From contig JAAMPI010000319.1 in the NCBI GenBank assembly GCA_013054445.1, positions 1 through 43,366 of the forward strand: 43,366 nt of DNA. The letters are read 5' to 3'. Shown one piece after another: positions 11,357 to 21,249 of this stretch. A program made the position numbers and the translations under genes. The DNA comes from Cudoniella acicularis. Taxonomy: Eukaryota; Ascomycota; Leotiomycetes; Helotiales; Helotiaceae. Numbering within the stretch: position 1 is the stretch's first letter; each line of letters starts with the position of its first letter. A model generated the notes under the pieces. It did no database searches and was not told the origin of the DNA. It saw nothing but the letters and a program-made list of their open reading frames with translations.

Positions 11357-12232
11357 CTAGAACTTCTCGACGTGAGGCCTCAGATCTATTTCCTGAGTAA
11401 AAGCTGATTTGTGTTGCGTATGTAGGAACCAGTAGCTCTCGGCAATCTTGCAACAAGTTAACATTCCAATGTCAATCACAGATAGCTGAGTTCGCTTACA
11501 GCATAAGGACTGATCTTGCCCTCTGGAGTTCCTTCGTTGCGAGGATAATGTGTCGCGTCAGGTACATCAATGCCGCCATCGATGATGGCATGAGCGACGT
11601 GAACTCCCTGTGGGCCGAATTCTCTTGCCAAAGACTGCGCCAAGATGCGCTGTCCAGATTTGCCTGCTGCGATAACGGACCATAATTTTGACCCTCTGAT
11701 AGATGCAGTTGCCCCCGTTACTATCAGAGTCGGCGGTTGAGGAGAACTCTCCACCGATTCGAGCAGTAGAGGCACTACGCTTTGACCAAAGTTGAAGAGG
11801 CCATGACTAGAGCAGAGAACTTTCGTCAGATACACACCAGCACAATTAAACTGGCATCACGTTAATTGGGACATACATGTTACCCTTCAAACTGATATCT
11901 AGATCCTCTGGAGTCAGCTCCAAGAATGGTTTACGGCTTGGTCGTGAGTTGGGTCGAACGTTATAGATCGCCGCAGCCAGCTTTAAGTCGGGGAGCTCCT
12001 TCTTGATAGTTTCGAACGCCGATTTAAGGGCAGCCTCATCCGTTGCATCGGTAGTAATGCCGATCGCCTTCCTGCCGCCCGTATTAATCTCGGCAACGAC
12101 ATCGTTGTAGCTTTCCGGGGAGCGAGCAAGCAGAACAACCGGATAGGCTTCCGAGAAGCGGATAGCTACTGATCTTCCCGTTCCAGGGCCGACCCCGGCA
12201 ACGATAGCGTAGAATTTGTTGGATACCACCAT
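11357..12232 (-). CDS. Atypical short-chain dehydrogenase/reductase family protein
   Basis: Three exons, 11877-12232, 11500-11806 and 11357-11446, with introns of 70 and 53 bp, give 250 aa. The Rossmann nucleotide-binding loop is GVGPGTGRS near residues 13-21; DATDEAALKSAF and AIYNVRP (the NNAG position) follow. The usual SDR catalytic Ser-Tyr-Lys region reads GATASIRGSKLWSVIAAGKSGQR: the Lys is kept, but there is no Tyr four residues before it. The C-terminus REFGPQGVHVAHAIIDGGID and IAESYWFLHTQHKSAF is well preserved. Such Tyr-less SDRs may be reductases with a different proton donor, or non-catalytic proteins. The reading frame is intact, unlike the SDR remnants on both sides. Confidence 0.85.
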
Positions 12233-13187
12233 ATCGTTTACAGATATATTGGTATGAGGAGTAGTTCAATTTTATTCGAAGAAGCAGAAAGAAAAGGTCA
12301 GATTACGCTTCTTATTGCTTTTGAGCTAGCTTCGTGGTGATGCACCATGAACCCGGAAAATGTCGCCATTGTTACCCCTCACGCAATCTGACTCGCTTTG
12401 TAAAATTGCGATTATTAATGCGAATGAGTTTGTCAGCCTCTCTTGAGAAACATAAAGGGCAAAGAGGGGTAATACGAACATTTGTAAGAAAGCGCTGGAT
12501 TTAGTATTGCACTTCGTACCTCTAGATAGCTTCACACAGTAATAGCTTCTTCATTGAAATAAATAAAATCACGTTTCCAAGTCGCTCGTTATTGTCAATA
12601 ATTGACTTGCTGCGGATGGATTTCATCTCTACAGAAAAAGAAAAGCTACAGAGTAGGAAAAACCAATAAGCAGTAGTCCTGATAGATATGCGCTCTATTG
12701 TATGTGTACCCAGAGGGGTCCAAGTCTTTCTAGCAGGTTGCTTCCGAGCGAAGTCTTAGGCAATCATGATCTATGTAGGACGAAGACGAGAACTCGGAAA
12801 CGGAAGTCTATTAAGGACCTTTTGGTATCCTCCCTTTTGGGGTCTGACTTCTCTCGTATCGCTTTTTTCATGGTATTTTTGCGTTGGGTAGTATACTCTA
12901 TCTTCTATTTATATCGAGGATAATCTTAATTTCCATCCAGCCTCTCAAATAGACTAGTAGATTGATATTATCACCAAATTAGCAGTCAAAGACACTATGT
13001 AAGGAACCTCTGACTTTTATGTTTGATATAATAGGTCAATACTCATACAGCATAGAGAAATGCCTCTATCTGCCGATTGAAGCTGTAATACTGCATTGTC
13101 AAGATCAAAATTTTCGAGTTTCCTTCGATAGTAACACTACGATAGCTCCCCTGTTAAATCGCCGCACTCTCAGTGATGCGCACAAAC
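12233..13187. other. Intergenic, no gene seen
   Basis: 955 bp upstream of the intact SDR (its promoter side) and downstream of the SDR pseudogene. It is moderately AT-rich. Short open frames at 12326-12535, 12702-12923 and 13019-13282 have no recognisable content; the last overlaps the pseudogene on the other strand. Confidence 0.5.
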
Positions 13188-13600
13188 TCATCTTGAGTAA
13201 TTATGCTTCCAAGCTTTCTCTACTGTGCCATCCTCTCTCAGCTGAGCAAACAATTCTTGCACTCTTGGAAAGTTGCCTGTGACCTCATAGTCGATCGAGT
13301 ACACGCCTCCGCCAATTTTACCATCTGTACTAACAGCAGTCTCAACACCGTCACTCAATACTACACCAGCAATCTCAGACTCAACAGCGGGCGAAAGCCG
13401 CGCACTAGTCGCGAAGAACGTCTAGCGCTCCCCGACTTCGTCAGTGGGGACTTTGAACATCACTTTCATGATCGCAGGGCCTATGCCCGTGATCTCTCGC
13501 GACATTCCTGTGGCGACGAAGCCGGGATAGTCGTGGACGAAGGAGACGTCTAGGGTTTGCTTGACGAGTACTTCGAGTCCTAGATCCAAAATCGCCTCTG
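13188..13600 (-). pseudogene. SDR C-terminal fragment, pseudogene
   Basis: The minus strand reads the last third of a fungal SDR: LVKQTLDVSFVHDYPGFVAT, then SREITGIGPAIM, GER followed by a TAG, TFFATSARLSPA, and a C-terminal TDGKIGGGVYSIDYE and LFAQLREDGTVEKAW, ending at TGA 13188-13190. The TAG replaces a residue that is usually Gln or His, and CAG to TAG is a RIP-type C-to-T change. Upstream of about 13600 the frame is lost and no Rossmann motif or YxxxK is found. It is a 5'-truncated dead copy, unrelated in detail to the intact SDR next door. Confidence 0.6.
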
Positions 13601-13945
13601 TGCGACATCTTCGTAAAGGTGGGAAGGAGAGCCAGAATTGATTCCCTCCTCGACGTCATTACTATATTGATAGGTTAAAAGAGGTGGCTGTATTCTAGGC
13701 AGCAGGCATTAGCAACATCTGAAAATAGACGATAGGGAAACTGTAACCGATTCGTGAGAGGTCAAAAGTGGATCCCCTGAGCATGATCTACCTGACTCAT
13801 CAACGTGCTCAGGACTCAGGGCTCAGCTCAGGTTAGAGCAGCGGCTGCTCAGGTACAAAGACGGAAATGGACTTTGGTGAGGTCAAGATTCGGTGCAGAT
13901 TATATCGGTTAAACAACAGATATGATTATTAGCAAGCTCGACTAC
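13601..13945. other. Spacer with CTCAGG-type short repeats
   Basis: Between two pseudogenes. The stretch 13774-13853 holds several copies of CTCAGG and its inverse CCTGAG/CCTGA, giving local hairpin potential. No gene is seen. Confidence 0.4.
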
Positions 13946-14961
13946 AACATCCTTTCCTAGACTACGCAGTCCAAATTGGGATTACCATGCAAGCAATTAC
14001 GATGTCGAAAATGAAGTATTCTTTGCCTCAATCGAATCATTCACCAAAACAGATTTACATTACCGGAGATGGCTTTCGTTAGTGAAGATACCGAAATATT
14101 TGCCTCCAGAAGCAGAGACTCCCTTGTTATTGCACGTTGCAGCTTTCGCTGGGTCAACCTACTTTACAAAAACTCTTCTTCACGCAGGCCAAGAAGTGGA
14201 TCCACGTGATGTTCAAGGGAGGACTCCACTGCTGTGGGCATCTAGCAGCGGCCATGCTGAAATCGTCTCAATTTTGCTTAAGCATGACGTAGAAGTAGAC
14301 GCAGAAGACAATGATGGTGAGAAGCCAATACATTTAGCAGCCAGGAAAAACTACCATAGGATCGTGAAAATGCTTTCTAGGAGCAGGAGTGGATCCACTT
14401 TCCCCCAAACGAAAGGATACTTGGATCGTTTTGGTTATGTCCGCGGGGGTCAAGCAAGGACGAAGGGCAATACCGCAATTCAATACATCTGTCAACAAGG
14501 ACATACTGAGGCTGTTCTTGTGATGATACCTTTTCTGCAACCGGATACACTCGAGGAAATGCTGTGCGAGACCTGCAGCGGAAGGTTCGAGTCCGCTCGG
14601 GCAATTTTCGAGAATTCCAATGCCTCAGTAAACTCGAAGTTTACGGGCGCCACAGCAATTTATCTTGACTGTGTAGGAAAAAGTGTCGATTGCGTACGGC
14701 TATTACTGGAGAAATGAGCAGATGTCCATTTGATATCTGAATGGAAACCACTCCCCAGAGTTTACGGCGGTTATGATGCGTATCCGCCTTGCAGTCCACT
14801 TCAAGGTCTCGTTCGTAATTGGAAAGATGATAGCCATCCAGCCTGCGTACAAATATTTCACATGCTGATACGAGCGGGTGCGAATCTAAATGAAAAAGAT
14901 ACCTAGGGCGAAACGCCTCTACTCAATCTATTCCCGGAACAGAAATCAACTAGCATTTTGT
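13946..14961 (+). pseudogene. Ankyrin-repeat (NACHT-ANK type) protein pseudogene
   Basis: An unbroken 211-codon frame (14082-14717) carries ankyrin repeats: ETPLLLHVAAFAGSTYFTKTL, GRTPLLWASSSGHAEIVSIL, GEKPIHLAARKNYHRIV, GNTAIQYICQQGHTEAV. Homology extends both ways. Upstream, HPFLDYAVQ and WDYHA are joined only by a one-base frameshift near 13977, and no ATG precedes the repeats. Downstream, the frame continues through TGA at 14718 (CGA to TGA possible) and TAG at about 14906 into a further repeat (IFHMLIRAGANLNEKDT), then is cut at about 14961 by the mobile-element block. The HPFLDYAVQ-WDYHA leader resembles the linker before ankyrin arrays in fungal NACHT-type proteins. The original role is unknown; such proteins are often tied to nonself recognition. 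Confidence 0.7.
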
Positions 14962-15308
14962 AACGTTCTGTTATCACGTGAGATCTCGATGTCACGTGAA
15001 TAGGGTTTACTTAGCCTTAGAAGCGTCAAGCAGGTTCTAGTAGAGCGTTATCCTAATCAAGTGATGATATTGGAATATGAGTTGAGCACACGCTCTAACA
15101 TAGGAAAACTATATGGCTATATAGGTCGTGGCAGTAGGGACCGAGATATCGACAGGCCGACGAGCTCACCTCGTTCCTTCGATCCCTCGGCCCCCCACGT
15201 GACTGATCACATGTTCCTAGGTCGTGACACTACTCCCTATATGGCCTAGCGCAGTCCCGTACGCTATAAATACTGGCCATATCAGTTCCTTTAGACGACA
15301 CGTCATCC
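14962..15308. repeat. Candidate LTR (3' LTR of the minus-strand element), not RIP-mutated
   Basis: The block starts TGTAACGTTC right where the ankyrin frame breaks and can be closed at ACACGTCA, so it has TG...CA ends. It contains CACGTGA-type palindromes (about 14976, 14993, 15197) and TATAAATAC at about 15264 in plus orientation. Unlike the adjacent element body it is rich in CA and TG. No second copy is visible at the right edge of the element, so the LTR assignment is inferred from position and ends only. It could also be unrelated promoter DNA. Confidence 0.4.
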
Positions 15309-15317
15309 CTTCTAACG

Positions 15318-15862
15318 ATGCCTTCCGACTACGCTACTAAGATCAAACAACGACTTCTTACTACCCGTAATATTAAAGATACTAGAGTCGTAATGTTATC
15401 TTATACCCGATACGTTAAGGAAAATCGTCGTTATATCGTAAAGAAAGAGAGGTCTATTCGATATAGTAAATATATAAAGGTAAAGGTCTTATATAATACT
15501 AAGGTTCCCCTAGCCGACCTATAAGATTCTAAGGTTCCCTTAATAGTAGCCCGTAAGGCGATTACTAAATAATAGTAACGCCTCGACGAATAAATAAAAA
15601 AGACCTTAGCTAAAATATTTCGTTTATAATAATAGAAAGATCTTTTTACGAAAAGAGAGGAAGAGATGTCCCGTAAAGGGCTTCGGTTTTTAGATAAACT
15701 AGACGTAGCGGAAGAGATAAAGAGGCGATAGGGAGTAGGCGTCTAGATAGAAGAGCCTACCTCTTACGGCGACGTAGACTAAGAATAGTTATTAATAGCT
15801 CTATCCGAAGATATTCTTAAAATATCGTCGAGCTCTTAAGGTTCTTTCGTAGCTCTTAGGTA
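15318..15862 (+). pseudogene. Antisense ORF inside the retroelement, RIP-decayed
   Basis: An open frame starts at ATG 15318 (MPSDYATKIKQRLLTTRN) and runs 68 codons to a stop. If TAA/TAG codons are read through, the frame continues for well over 150 codons with a Lys/Glu-rich, coiled-coil-like segment (FTKREEEMSRKGLRFLDKL). All interrupting stops are TAA or TAG, as RIP makes from CAA, CAG or TGG. It is convergent with pol and overlaps the end of the chromodomain region. A TATAAA box lies about 50 bp before the ATG. I do not recognise the protein. It may be an extra gene of this element family or an older neighbouring gene. Confidence 0.4.
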
Positions 15863-18800
15863 TTGTTCGACTCTAGGTAGTCCTTTTACTTAACTAACTA
15901 TTTCTAGTTCTTTCCGGCTTTCTTTTTTCCTAATATTAACTCGATATCGTATAACTTCTCGTTATTATTAGTCGAGGCCTCGAAGGTCGTATTAACTAGT
16001 ATCTTAGTAGGCGCGGGTTTGAAAAGGGATATATAGAATATAGGATAGACTCTTATCCCTTTTAATAAAGAGAGTTTATAGTTTAGGGGGCCTCGTTCCT
16101 CGCTAATATAGAATAGTCCGAGTTTCTTATAGTTAAGCTTACTATTCGGTCTTTTAGTTAAGATATTTATACGAAAGAGATAAACTTTATCCCCTTTCTT
16201 TAAGGCAGGCTCCTAGCTACGTCGTTTGTTATAGTAGTCGATATTTCGGTCCGTAATAAACTTTAGTTCCTTTACTAATATTTCGTATATCTAAATCATC
16301 TCTATTATTAATAGCTTAGTACGTTTATTATCGATTATCGATATCCCTAGTTCGCGATATACCGTCGGCTCGAATCTATAGTTCGTAAAGAATAGGATAA
16401 TACCTATAGCTTTACTTGTCGATCCGTAATAAGCTAGCTACGCTAGCGGTAAAAGGGCGACCTAGTTATCTTATTTCTAATCGTAGTAGTAGCGTAGGTA
16501 AGCTTCGATAACCTAGTTGTTTCGTTCGTTTCCTCTATTAGTTTAGGGATAGAAGGCCGTACTAAGGTTTCTCTTAACTCCTAGGGACGTTATTAGGGTA
16601 GTCTAAAACTTTAACGTAAAGAGCTTGTCTCGGTTAGAGTATATTTCTTTTAGTAGCCCGTAGTTCGTAACGACGGCTATTAGGAAAGTATACGATAGTT
16701 CTTTCGTAGTACTTGATTCTTAATACGGAAGGTAAATACCGTACTTAATAAGTCTATCTATAATCACTAGGATCGAGTCGTACTTAACCTATGTTATAAG
16801 GTCTTTTGACTTTAGTAGTTTAGTAATAAAGTCCTATGATATTGACTCCTAAGGTCTAGCGGGTATCCTTCCGGTTTATATTCGTCCGTAAGGCAAGTGC
16901 CTCGACGATTTGTTCCGTAGACACTTATAGTATTCCGTAACGATCCGTTCGACTTCTTTCTTTATCCTAGGGAACTAGTAGTTCTTCGATAGTCGGAAGT
17001 AGGTCCTTCTAACGCCTTAGTGTCCGTAGGCTAGTAACGCGTGTTACTCCGTAATAAATTCTTCTCGGACAGCTTCCGGTAAGAAGATCTTATTGTTCTC
17101 GTTATATAGGAATAGATAGATTCTAGCGTCTCTTCGATAGATCTTAAGTTTATCGATCTTATCTAGGGTAAGTCGTGATCCGGCTTCCTAGATTTTAACT
17201 ACCTATAGATCGTCCGTTCGTTTAGCGATAGCTATTTCTTTTATAGCTAGTACGAGGAGATTATCTTTCTATTTAAGTAATACTGTCTCTTAGTAGACCT
17301 TGTCGTTCTCGTATCCTAGTTTCCTACTTAGGGCGTCGGCCTTTAGATTGTCCTTTCCGGGGACGTATTTGATTACGATATTAAAATACGATAGTTTCTT
17401 AGCCTATCTCGCGAGTCGTCGATTCTCTAGGACTTTCGTAATAGTAAAGGTTCGAAGATTAGTATAGTCGCTAAAGATAGTAGTCGAAAACAGAGCTCCT
17501 TAAAGGTAAACCTTTTAATAATCGAGGGCTTTAATAATCGCGAGTAATTCCTTTTCGTAGATATTATAGTTCTACTCGACGAGAGACAACTTCTACGAGA
17601 AGTAGGCGACAGGGTAGGTTCTCCCTCGAATCGTCTTTTAAGATCCGTAAAGGCTTATATATACTTTAGGTCATCTTTAAAGTTCTATATAACCCTTTTA
17701 CGGGTAAGGTTTATTAGTAGTTCGGCGAGCTTACTATAGTCCTTAATAAACATTCGATAGAAGTTAGCGAATCCTAGGAATAACTAGATATCCTTTATAT
17801 TCTCGAGAAGATCCTAGTTTCTAACTACTTCGCTTTTTTCCGGGTCGATACTTAGTTCCTTTAGACGAATCACGTGTCCGAAGAACAGGACCTAGTTGAC
17901 TCCGAATCGGCACTTTGATAGCTTTAGTCGCGAGTTAACCTTATCTAAGGCTTTTAGGACTTTAAGGACATATCTTTCGTAGTCCTCTTCTCGTTCGGAA
18001 TAAACGAGGATATCGTTAAGATAGTAGATAACGAAGTATCCGAGGTATTTGACTAGGATCGCGTTGTTTTGCCGCTAGTATGTCGCCGGCGCGTTAGTTA
18101 GCCCGAAAGGTATTATCGTATATTCTTAGAGCCCTAAAGGTAATAAAAACGCGATAAAGAACTCTTATCCCTTTTTAATCTTAATTAAATTAAATAAGTT
18201 TCGCTAATTAAGCTTTATAAATATAATAGCCTTTACAAGCTTATCGCGAAGATATTATATAGATAGTATCGGATAAACGTCTCGTATTATAATACTATTT
18301 AAGTCGCGATAGTCTACGTAAGGTCTTCTTAAAGGATCTCTTTTCTTATATACTAGTACTATGTTCGATATATATAGCGATTTTAACTTCTAGACCTAGC
18401 CTTTTTTAGAGGCCGTAACTACGTATTCCTCGAGCGTCTTTAGGGTTCGTAGGTTAAAGTTCCGAAGTTTTTACGAAGGTAGTATCTTATCTTCTTTTAG
18501 GTTGATTTTATAGTCTTAGGGTTAGTGTTCGGGTAAAGCTCTAAAGTCTTACGGATCGTCGAATAGCCTAGCGAACTTCTTATACTATACCGGAATTTCC
18601 GTCGGTAGAGGACCGTTTATATTAACTAGTCTAGGCGCTTTTTCGGAGGTTACGCCTACCTCGCGATAGCCTAAGAGTTAATCACTACTATATCCGTAGC
18701 GTTCGAAGGTGATTAATCTTTTTATTTAATCGATATTTAGGTTATATTATCGGATCTAAAGAATCTTTAAGATTATTTCGTGTCGACTAGTAGATATTAG

Positions 18801-19325
18801 ATCGAAAGACAACTATTTAATATACTTATTCGATATTCGTAAAATATTTATAATAGTTTGTTTTTAGACTTATCCGTTCGTTCCGGTATTCTTATCTCCT
18901 AGTAATCTTAGTTAATAAAAGGCAGTTTTAGTTTTAGTCTATAGTCTATACTTCTAGACGAGTTCTAGATTAATAAAATTACCCTCGGCTTCGAAGTCGA
19001 TTAAGGCTTTTACTCGTTTTTTCTTATATTAGAGCTATATACTTAATTACGTACCGTTATTACTAGCTATAACGACTAATTCTCTTTCTAAGCCGGGCTT
19101 ATTAAGAGATCTTATAAAGGAGGTCGCCTATTCTCGACTTAGGCGAACTTTTTCTTCGTTATCGGTTTTATACCTAGTTTCTTTAATAATATAGTTCTAG
19201 ATATAGTTTTCCTATCGTCTAGTGATCTCGTAAGATCTAGTTGTCTATCCTAAGAATCGGTATAGCGTGTTTAGTTAAAGTTCTCCTTCTTAGAAACGAT
19301 AGTCGAATCTTAGGCTTTCTTTTAT
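15345..19325 (-). mobile_element. RIP-mutated Ty3/Gypsy chromovirus retrotransposon, right end truncated
   Basis: On the minus strand the order from right to left is protease, reverse transcriptase, RNase H, integrase, chromodomain, which is the chromovirus (Ty3/Gypsy) order. Throughout the block CpA and TpG are almost absent while CpG and TpA are common, the dinucleotide pattern of RIP. Stops are TAG/TAA in place of Gln and Trp codons. The right edge at 19325/19326 lies inside a clpX exon and no LTR, primer site or clear gag is present there, so the 5' end of the element is missing. On the left a candidate LTR (14962-15308) is present. The element cannot be active. Confidence 0.9.
15809..19020 (-). 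pseudogene. Retrotransposon pol remnant (PR-RT-RNaseH-IN-chromodomain)
   Basis: Blocks readable on the minus strand: a protease-like segment at about 18950-19020 whose active-site triplet has changed; RT at about 17700-18400, with PFGLTNAPATY and then YFVIYYLNDILVYS at about 17995-18110, where the catalytic Asp-Asp pair reads Asn-Asp; RNase H at about 17490-17620 (PVAYFS, YEKELLAIIKALDY); the integrase zinc-binding region with HALLAYGH and GVRRTYFRL at about 16980-17060; the integrase core with SILVIIDRLIKYG at about 16740-16800; and a chromodomain at 15809-15962 (YDIELIL, LVK, with stops where Trp is expected). Each block has G-to-A or C-to-T type damage, so the polyprotein is dead. No rebuilt sequence is offered. 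Confidence 0.85.
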
Positions 19326-20643
19326 AAGTTCGGGGATTAGGCCGTAGGTTTGGAGGTCGGTAGGGGTTACTTTTGCGAGGGGGTTGGGGGGTAGTGGTTG
19401 TTCTTTGAGGGGGTTTCTTTTTGAGTTTGGGTTTGGGTTTGGGTTTGAGAGAGAGGGGGATGGAGAAGGATTGTTTCGTAGTTGGGCACCAAATCCGATG
19501 GATGAGCCGGAGGAGAGGCGCTTGTTGATTATTTTTTCCAGGCCGACGAAGGCACCAGCGAAAACGAAGAGGATGTTGGATGTATCGATGGTGTACTGTT
19601 CGGATTTGGGGCTTTGGTTTCCTATTCCGCCGTCTCGGCCTCCGCGTTCGGGTCTATCGTTTCCACGGGAATGGTTGTGTTGGTCGGATTTGGAATTCCG
19701 GTCTGATTTGGCGTTTACGGTTACAGTGGTGCCTTCTATCATCTTGAGGAGGCCTTGTTGGACGCCTTCTCCTGAGACGTCGCGGCCGTGGGTCATGATC
19801 GCTGGTTTGGCGAGCTTGTCGACTTCGTCGAAGAAAATGATGCCCGTTTCACATTTTCGAGGCTCGTGGGAAGATGCGAGGAGTAATCGTTCAATAGAGG
19901 ACTCGATGTCCGTCCCAATATAACCAGCTTGCGTCAAGGCCGAGCAGTCAACCGTTGCAAAGGGTACTTCCAGCACACGGGCAAGTGTTTGTAGGATATA
20001 TGTCTTTCCAACACCCGAAGGGCCTAGTAGCATGAGATTGGATTTCTCAATTATAGTTGTTGAATTGTCCTCCAGTGGCCTTGATCCCAATTCCGGTTCT
20101 GGCTCAGGACCTCGATTGAGGTCCACGGTCTCAACATGTCCAGGAAATTCATCTGATATAAGAGTCAGCATCATGTGATGGGATGAAAGAGGGAGACTCA
20201 CTCTCAACCGGGTGGGAATTCCGTTCCCGTTCTGAGAGTTCCCGTCTTTCCCTCTGATCTCTCTTCTCCTGCTCCTCAGCTTCCTGCCTTCGGATTTCCC
20301 GAATCCGTTGATAGTGATTGAAGATTGCAACACTAGTAACCTTCTTCGCCCTGTCTTGTCCAACCACGAATTTGTCAAGGTGCTCCTTCAAACGCCTCGG
20401 TGTTATCCTCGGAGCTCCATGCCGTGAAGCCTGTGATAACGGCCCTTCCGTTGGTCTTCCAGGCTCATAGGTAGAGCTATAGCCCTGACTTGCAAAATCT
20501 GACCGATGGAAATGTGAGTCTAGGGCGAGTGGCGTTGACGTGGATAGAGAGTGGCGATTTCGAGGTACGGTGAGCAATGTCTTTGGGGAAGCGGTGAGGG
20601 TGAGGGACCGGCTGATGACCGGCATGTTGATGTTGAGCCTCAA
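19326..20643 (-). pseudogene. clpX: Mitochondrial ClpX AAA+ unfoldase, 3'-truncated by the retroelement
   Basis: Exon 1 is 20202-20643 and exon 2 runs from 20152 to the junction at about 19326; the intron 20153-20201 is 49 bp. The N-terminus is Arg/Ser/Thr-rich, as for a mitochondrial presequence, and the Cys4 zinc-binding domain is absent, as in several fungal ClpX. Then come [20 protein letters not shown], Walker A GPSGVGKT (about residue 190), [16 protein letters not shown], Walker [25 protein letters not shown] and [16 protein letters not shown]. After YGLIPEL the ClpX sequence stops and element DNA supplies ten more codons to a stop at 19290. Missing are the sensor-2 Arg and the whole C-terminal subdomain needed for hexamer function and ATP hydrolysis. 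ClpX normally feeds substrates to ClpP in the matrix. Either the gene is broken here or the contig is misjoined. Confidence 0.85.
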
Positions 20644-21249
20644 GGCCTCATAACTGCTTCAATATCAAAGAGGCTCCCGCTCCTTATAAAGGTGCACGTG
20701 AATAACTCAAGAAGCTTCCTTGAAGCATGCGGGGTGAGCTTTTGGAGTCTCAGCTAAGCGACACTAATAAGACCTGGGGAGGGGAAGCTTGGAGTGGATC
20801 GCAAGACACTGTTGTAAGCTTAAATAGCTATTGTCAGCTTCTTTGAGGCTCAATTGGCATAGTAGTCTCAAAGCAAAAAGACAAGGTCTATTGAACCACG
20901 TATCACGTGTCGGCAAAACACGACAATGTTGAGATGTTTGTCTGCAAAGGGACTCGCGTTGGCGAAAGCTGGTCTGTCCTCGCAGGGGTCGACGTCATTT
21001 GGCGGGAGCTCAACGATCAGCCCAGTCCGTGGCAGTGGCCGTCTATACCCGTCCCATGAAGGCGCGAGCGATGGAAAGCGCAAACCGTTGACTGATGGCT
21101 GCCAAAATCTGCGAACCCCGCAATTTATCTCGCTCTATTGATCTGCTAGGCACAGCTGAGATTTTCTTATGATAAACCCCCGCTTCGACACACGCAGATC
21201 AAGTTGACTTCGACAATCCACCAAGCACAGGCAACAAATTACAACCAAG
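20644..21249. promoter_or_regulatory. Divergent promoter between clpX and the branching enzyme gene
   Basis: 606 bp between two divergent starts. It contains TATCACGTGTCGG at about 20900-20912 with a CACGTG palindrome, a possible bHLH site. No coding signal was found; the open frames 20868-21083 and 20926-21141 have no domain character. Confidence 0.5.
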
